A stretch of 64,000 bases of DNA from CAYHGX01 sp964356355. GTDB taxonomy: Bacteria > Patescibacteriota > Gracilibacteria > UBA1369 > LOWO2-01-FULL-3. Under the pieces are notes generated by a model. The model was not told the DNA's origin and ran no database searches. It was given only the letters and a program-made list of their open reading frames with translations. This document shows, in pieces, positions 61,586 to 64,000 of the stretch (position 1 is its first letter; the number at the start of each line of letters is the position of its first letter). Position numbers and translations under genes: made by a program. The DNA lies in the NCBI GenBank assembly GCA_964356355.1, contig CAYHGX010000003.1, positions 1 through 64,000 on the forward strand, given 5' to 3'.

Positions 61586-63295
61586 ATGGACTTTTCAAAA
61601 ATTGATCTTAAGGATCATCAGCAATTGGCACGTGTGATTATTGAGCGGGCGGCGAAAAAGAAATTTAAGAACCGCACTATGTTTGAGAGGTTTCGTAATT
61701 CCATAGTTAAGGAATTTAAGGGACAAATTTTTCATAATCTTTATTTTGTACGTGCATATCAGGATTTGCTTAAGGAAGGAAAAATTGAGCCTAATGAGTC
61801 TATTTTGAATCTGATTCAAAAAAGAGCCGTGCGTACTATGAGTGGGGTGGCTCCGGTAACGGTATTAACGAAGCCTTTTCCGTGTCCTGGAAAATGTATT
61901 TATTGCCCAACTGATATTAGAATGCCGAAAAGTTATTTGCCTTCCCAGCCCGCTGCTCAGAGGGGTTTTAGGCAACGTTTTGATCCTTATACTCAGGTAT
62001 TTGTACGTTTGAAGGCTTTAAAAATGACGGGCCATGAGGTGTCCAAGGTGGAGCTACGCGTGCTTGGTGGTACTTGGAGTAGTTATCCTAAAAATTATCA
62101 GACCTGGTTTTTGAAAAGATGCTTGATGGCAATGAATGATTTTCAAATTCAGATAGACGATAAACGGACGGATAGGATGGAGAATATTTTGAAATCTGAG
62201 AATGTGCATAGTGTCTACGGCGATGAAATTGTGAACAAGGTGGTGCTGAGAAGTTTGACTAGAGGGAATCCCAGTTTTGATCAGATGGTAAAGCAAAATG
62301 AAACTGCATTGGTGCGTTGTATTGGAATTAATATTGAAACACGCCCGGATTTTGTGGATGAAAAGGAGGTACGTCGTTTGCGGAATTTAGGCGTTACGAA
62401 AGTGGAAATTGGTGTGCAAACTACTGATGATTTAGTACAGGAAATTACAAAGCGCGGGCATGATCTCCAATCTGTGAAAGATTGTACTCGTCTACTTAAA
62501 GATGCTGGGTTTAAGCTTAGTTATCACATGATGCCCAATTTGCCAGGTACTACAGTGGAACTGGATAAGCGAATGGTTCGTGAGCTTTTTGAGGACGAGG
62601 GGTATCAGCCTGATTATTTGAAGATTTATCCTTGTGTGGTGGTGCCGAAGGCGGCTTTGGCTTTGGATTACAGAAAGGGCTTGTATAAGCCATATGATGA
62701 TGCCACCTTGGAGGAGGTGTTGCTTGAAGAGGTGAAAAGTGTGCCAGAATGGTGCCGAATTGACCGTATTGCTCGTGATATTCCAGCTACAGATATTGAG
62801 GCGGGTTTTAAAACTTCTAATATCAGGCAGGTGATAGAGCGAAAATTGGCTGAGGCTGGGACGCCATGTAGAGATATCCGTGCACGGGAAATTATGAAAG
62901 TGAAGGTGAAAAGTGAGGATGTTGAGTTTGTGAAACGCGAATATAGGGCTAGTGGTGGGCGCGAATTTTTCTTGTCATATGAGGATGTGAAAAAGGATAA
63001 ATTGGTGGCTTTGCTCCGTTTGCGATTTCCTGGGCGCACATTTTTAAAGGAATTAAAGGGGGCGGCGCTGATTCGTGAGGTGCATGTATATGGTAAGCAG
63101 ATTGCGGTAGGGAAGGCTTTGTCTGGCGAAAAACAGCATGTGGGCTGGGGGCGAAAGTTGATGGAAGATGCTGAGAATATTGCGCGAGCGGATGGTTATA
63201 AAAAAATGGCGGTCATTGCGGGAATTGGTACTCGTGAATATTATAAAAAGCGGGGATATAAGCTTGAGGGCACTTTTATGGTGAAATATTTGTAA
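61586..63295 (+). CDS. elp3: Elp3, tRNA wobble uridine carboxymethylation enzyme (radical SAM + GNAT)
   Basis: The protein is 569 residues with both Elp3 parts. The radical SAM cluster motif CPGKCIYC gives Cys100, Cys104 and Cys107, and RVLGGTWSSYP and IGINIETRPDF are Elp3-type. The C-terminal GNAT domain has HVGWGRKLMEDAENIA and ends in IAGIGTREYYKKRGYKLEG. Elp3 uses acetyl-CoA and SAM to add carboxymethyl at uridine 34. Bacterial single-protein Elp3 is known, for example from Dehalococcoides. It is divergent from the Trm9-like methyltransferase. Confidence 0.96.
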   Translation: MDFSKIDLKDHQQLARVIIERAAKKKFKNRTMFERFRNSIVKEFKGQIFHNLYFVRAYQDLLKEGKIEPNESILNLIQKRAVRTMSGVAPVTVLTKPFPCPGKCIYCPTDIRMPKSYLPSQPAAQRGFRQRFDPYTQVFVRLKALKMTGHEVSKVELRVLGGTWSSYPKNYQTWFLKRCLMAMNDFQIQIDDKRTDRMENILKSENVHSVYGDEIVNKVVLRSLTRGNPSFDQMVKQNETALVRCIGINIETRPDFVDEKEVRRLRNLGVTKVEIGVQTTDDLVQEITKRGHDLQSVKDCTRLLKDAGFKLSYHMMPNLPGTTVELDKRMVRELFEDEGYQPDYLKIYPCVVVPKAALALDYRKGLYKPYDDATLEEVLLEEVKSVPEWCRIDRIARDIPATDIEAGFKTSNIRQVIERKLAEAGTPCRDIRAREIMKVKVKSEDVEFVKREYRASGGREFFLSYEDVKKDKLVALLRLRFPGRTFLKELKGAALIREVHVYGKQIAVGKALSGEKQHVGWGRKLMEDAENIARADGYKKMAVIAGIGTREYYKKRGYKLEGTFMVKYL

Positions 63296-63300
63296 AAATG

Positions 63301-63309
63301 TGGTATAAT
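63301..63309 (+). promoter_or_regulatory. extended -10 promoter of the gap-truncated gene
   Basis: TGGTATAAT fits TGnTAnnnT. The short ATG frame after it stops at once (TGA 63323), so the true start of the next gene lies in the gap at 63326-63425. Confidence 0.6.
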
Positions 63310-63325
63310 GTTGGGATTTAACTGA

Positions 63326-63425
63326 NNNNNNNNNNNNNNNNNNNNNNNNNNNNNNNNNNNNNNNNNNNNNNNNNNNNNNNNNNNNNNNNNNNNNNNNNNN
63401 NNNNNNNNNNNNNNNNNNNNNNNNN
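63326..63425. other. assembly gap, 100 N
   Basis: A scaffold placeholder that hides the start of the last gene. Confidence 0.95.
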
Positions 63426-63426
63426 A

Positions 63427-63975
63427 TCTACTGGCGTAAATGTGAGTTATAGTTTTCTTGATGGTGCGAGTATTGAGTCTCCGGATGGTTTTTCTTTACC
63501 ATTAAAGGTGGGTAAAGGTGCGAATGGATATTCTTATTATTTGCAGGATTCTAGATCAGAAACTGGTGTGGTTGGGCCCATTAAGGCTCAAGAGTTGGCT
63601 GGTAAATTTGATGAACGCTATACGGATAATTTTTTTACAACAAAGGTATCTCTTTTGATGAATAACAATGAGGAGATAGCTAAAATACCTGATAAGGTGG
63701 TGGTTGGAGTGTTGTATAAACTTTTAGGTGAGGGTGCTTCAAGGGGTTTTTCATTTGGGAAGAAGCAGCGTGCGATTATGGACACTTTTGCCAAGGTGAT
63801 TGTGGTGGAAGACGGGAAGTATCCTACTATGTATAAGAAGATGATGGCGTTGGCGGTATCGATGCAAAAGGAGAGTAACGTGAATTATTTTGTGAAAAAT
63901 TTGGCTAATGGTGTGGTTAAAAGTGTTAGTGAATATATTAGTGAAGGGGATGCCGGGGGTAATATGGCTGACTAG
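63427..63975 (+). CDS. hypothetical protein, 3' part (5' end in the gap)
   Basis: 182 residues are visible. I do not recognise the family. The N-terminal visible part is beta-rich with Gly and Ser (LPLKVGKGANGYSYYLQD), and the rest is helical and basic (FGKKQRAIMDTFAKVIVV). No membrane segment is visible in this part. The stop is TAG at 63973-63975. A promoter lies before the gap. Confidence 0.6.
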   Translation, partial: STGVNVSYSFLDGASIESPDGFSLPLKVGKGANGYSYYLQDSRSETGVVGPIKAQELAGKFDERYTDNFFTTKVSLLMNNNEEIAKIPDKVVVGVLYKLLGEGASRGFSFGKKQRAIMDTFAKVIVVEDGKYPTMYKKMMALAVSMQKESNVNYFVKNLANGVVKSVSEYISEGDAGGNMAD

Positions 63976-64000
63976 AGGGAAGGGATGAGGTTCTGGATTT

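Overview
The window looks like part of a chromosome from a small-genome Patescibacteria (Candidate Phyla Radiation) bacterium. Supporting signs are short intergenic spaces, many orphan membrane and SLH proteins, a PrgI/TraC-like pair, a VirD4-like ATPase, and solute-binding proteins without permeases. UGA is a stop here (full-length LepA, IleS and GatB contain none in frame), so this is not a code-25 Gracilibacteria or Absconditabacteria lineage. A complete purine branch, riboflavin genes and ribosomal protein L9 would fit a metabolically richer group such as Peregrinibacteria, but that placement is only an inference. Four runs of exactly 100 N show that the sequence is a scaffold.

Layout. 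1-1180: 3' part of 23S rRNA, then 5S rRNA. 1246-5067: an orphan gene, a TraC-like/PrgI pair and lepA. 5093-10245: a leftward three-gene unit, made of a DUF2997-like protein, an NrdG-like radical SAM protein and a Ycf46-like AAA+ ATPase with 40-residue coiled-coil repeats. 10382-20235: a transglutaminase-like protein, a tethered solute-binding protein with a SpoIIE phosphatase, an HNH nuclease, glyA, an HtrA protease and ftcD. 20286-28303: tRNA-Leu, a Ca-type P-ATPase, a run of small enzymes, tRNA-Val, DedA and a glycosyltransferase. 28328-32914: DUF378, purA, purC, class II-like purE and purB. 33728-39115: ileS, secG and a second peptide-binding protein. 39116-40103: a GC-rich insert that looks foreign. 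40196-45935: rplI, ruvX, the VirD4-like ATPase, PAP2, RidA and an SLH protein. 45985-53040: pgk-ribH-ribE, ssb, a sugar-binding lipoprotein, fmt and a VanY peptidase. 53100-59801: nrnA, UDG, lepB, a PH-domain protein, a HEPN-like protein, gatB and two SLH paralogues. 59914-63975: tRNA-Ala, a WecG-type transferase, a Trm9-like methyltransferase divergent from elp3, and a gap-truncated gene.

The genes group into translation and tRNA modification (lepA, ileS, gatB, fmt, rplI, elp3, the Trm9-like gene), one-carbon and purine metabolism (glyA, ftcD, fmt, purABCE), envelope functions, and DNA repair or uptake (ruvX, ssb, UDG, TfoX-like, VirD4-like). The two most interesting systems are the Trm9-like/Elp3 pair, which could be a bacterial mcm5U wobble pathway, and the AAA+/radical SAM/DUF2997-like unit.

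Regulatory signals are unusual. Most starts have no Shine-Dalgarno sequence, and several genes have an extended -10 box (TGnTAnnnT) or plain -10 box so close to the start codon that their mRNAs should be leaderless or nearly so. The one gene with a strong Shine-Dalgarno sequence is in the GC-rich insert. All functional calls come from reading motifs by eye; no database search was run.
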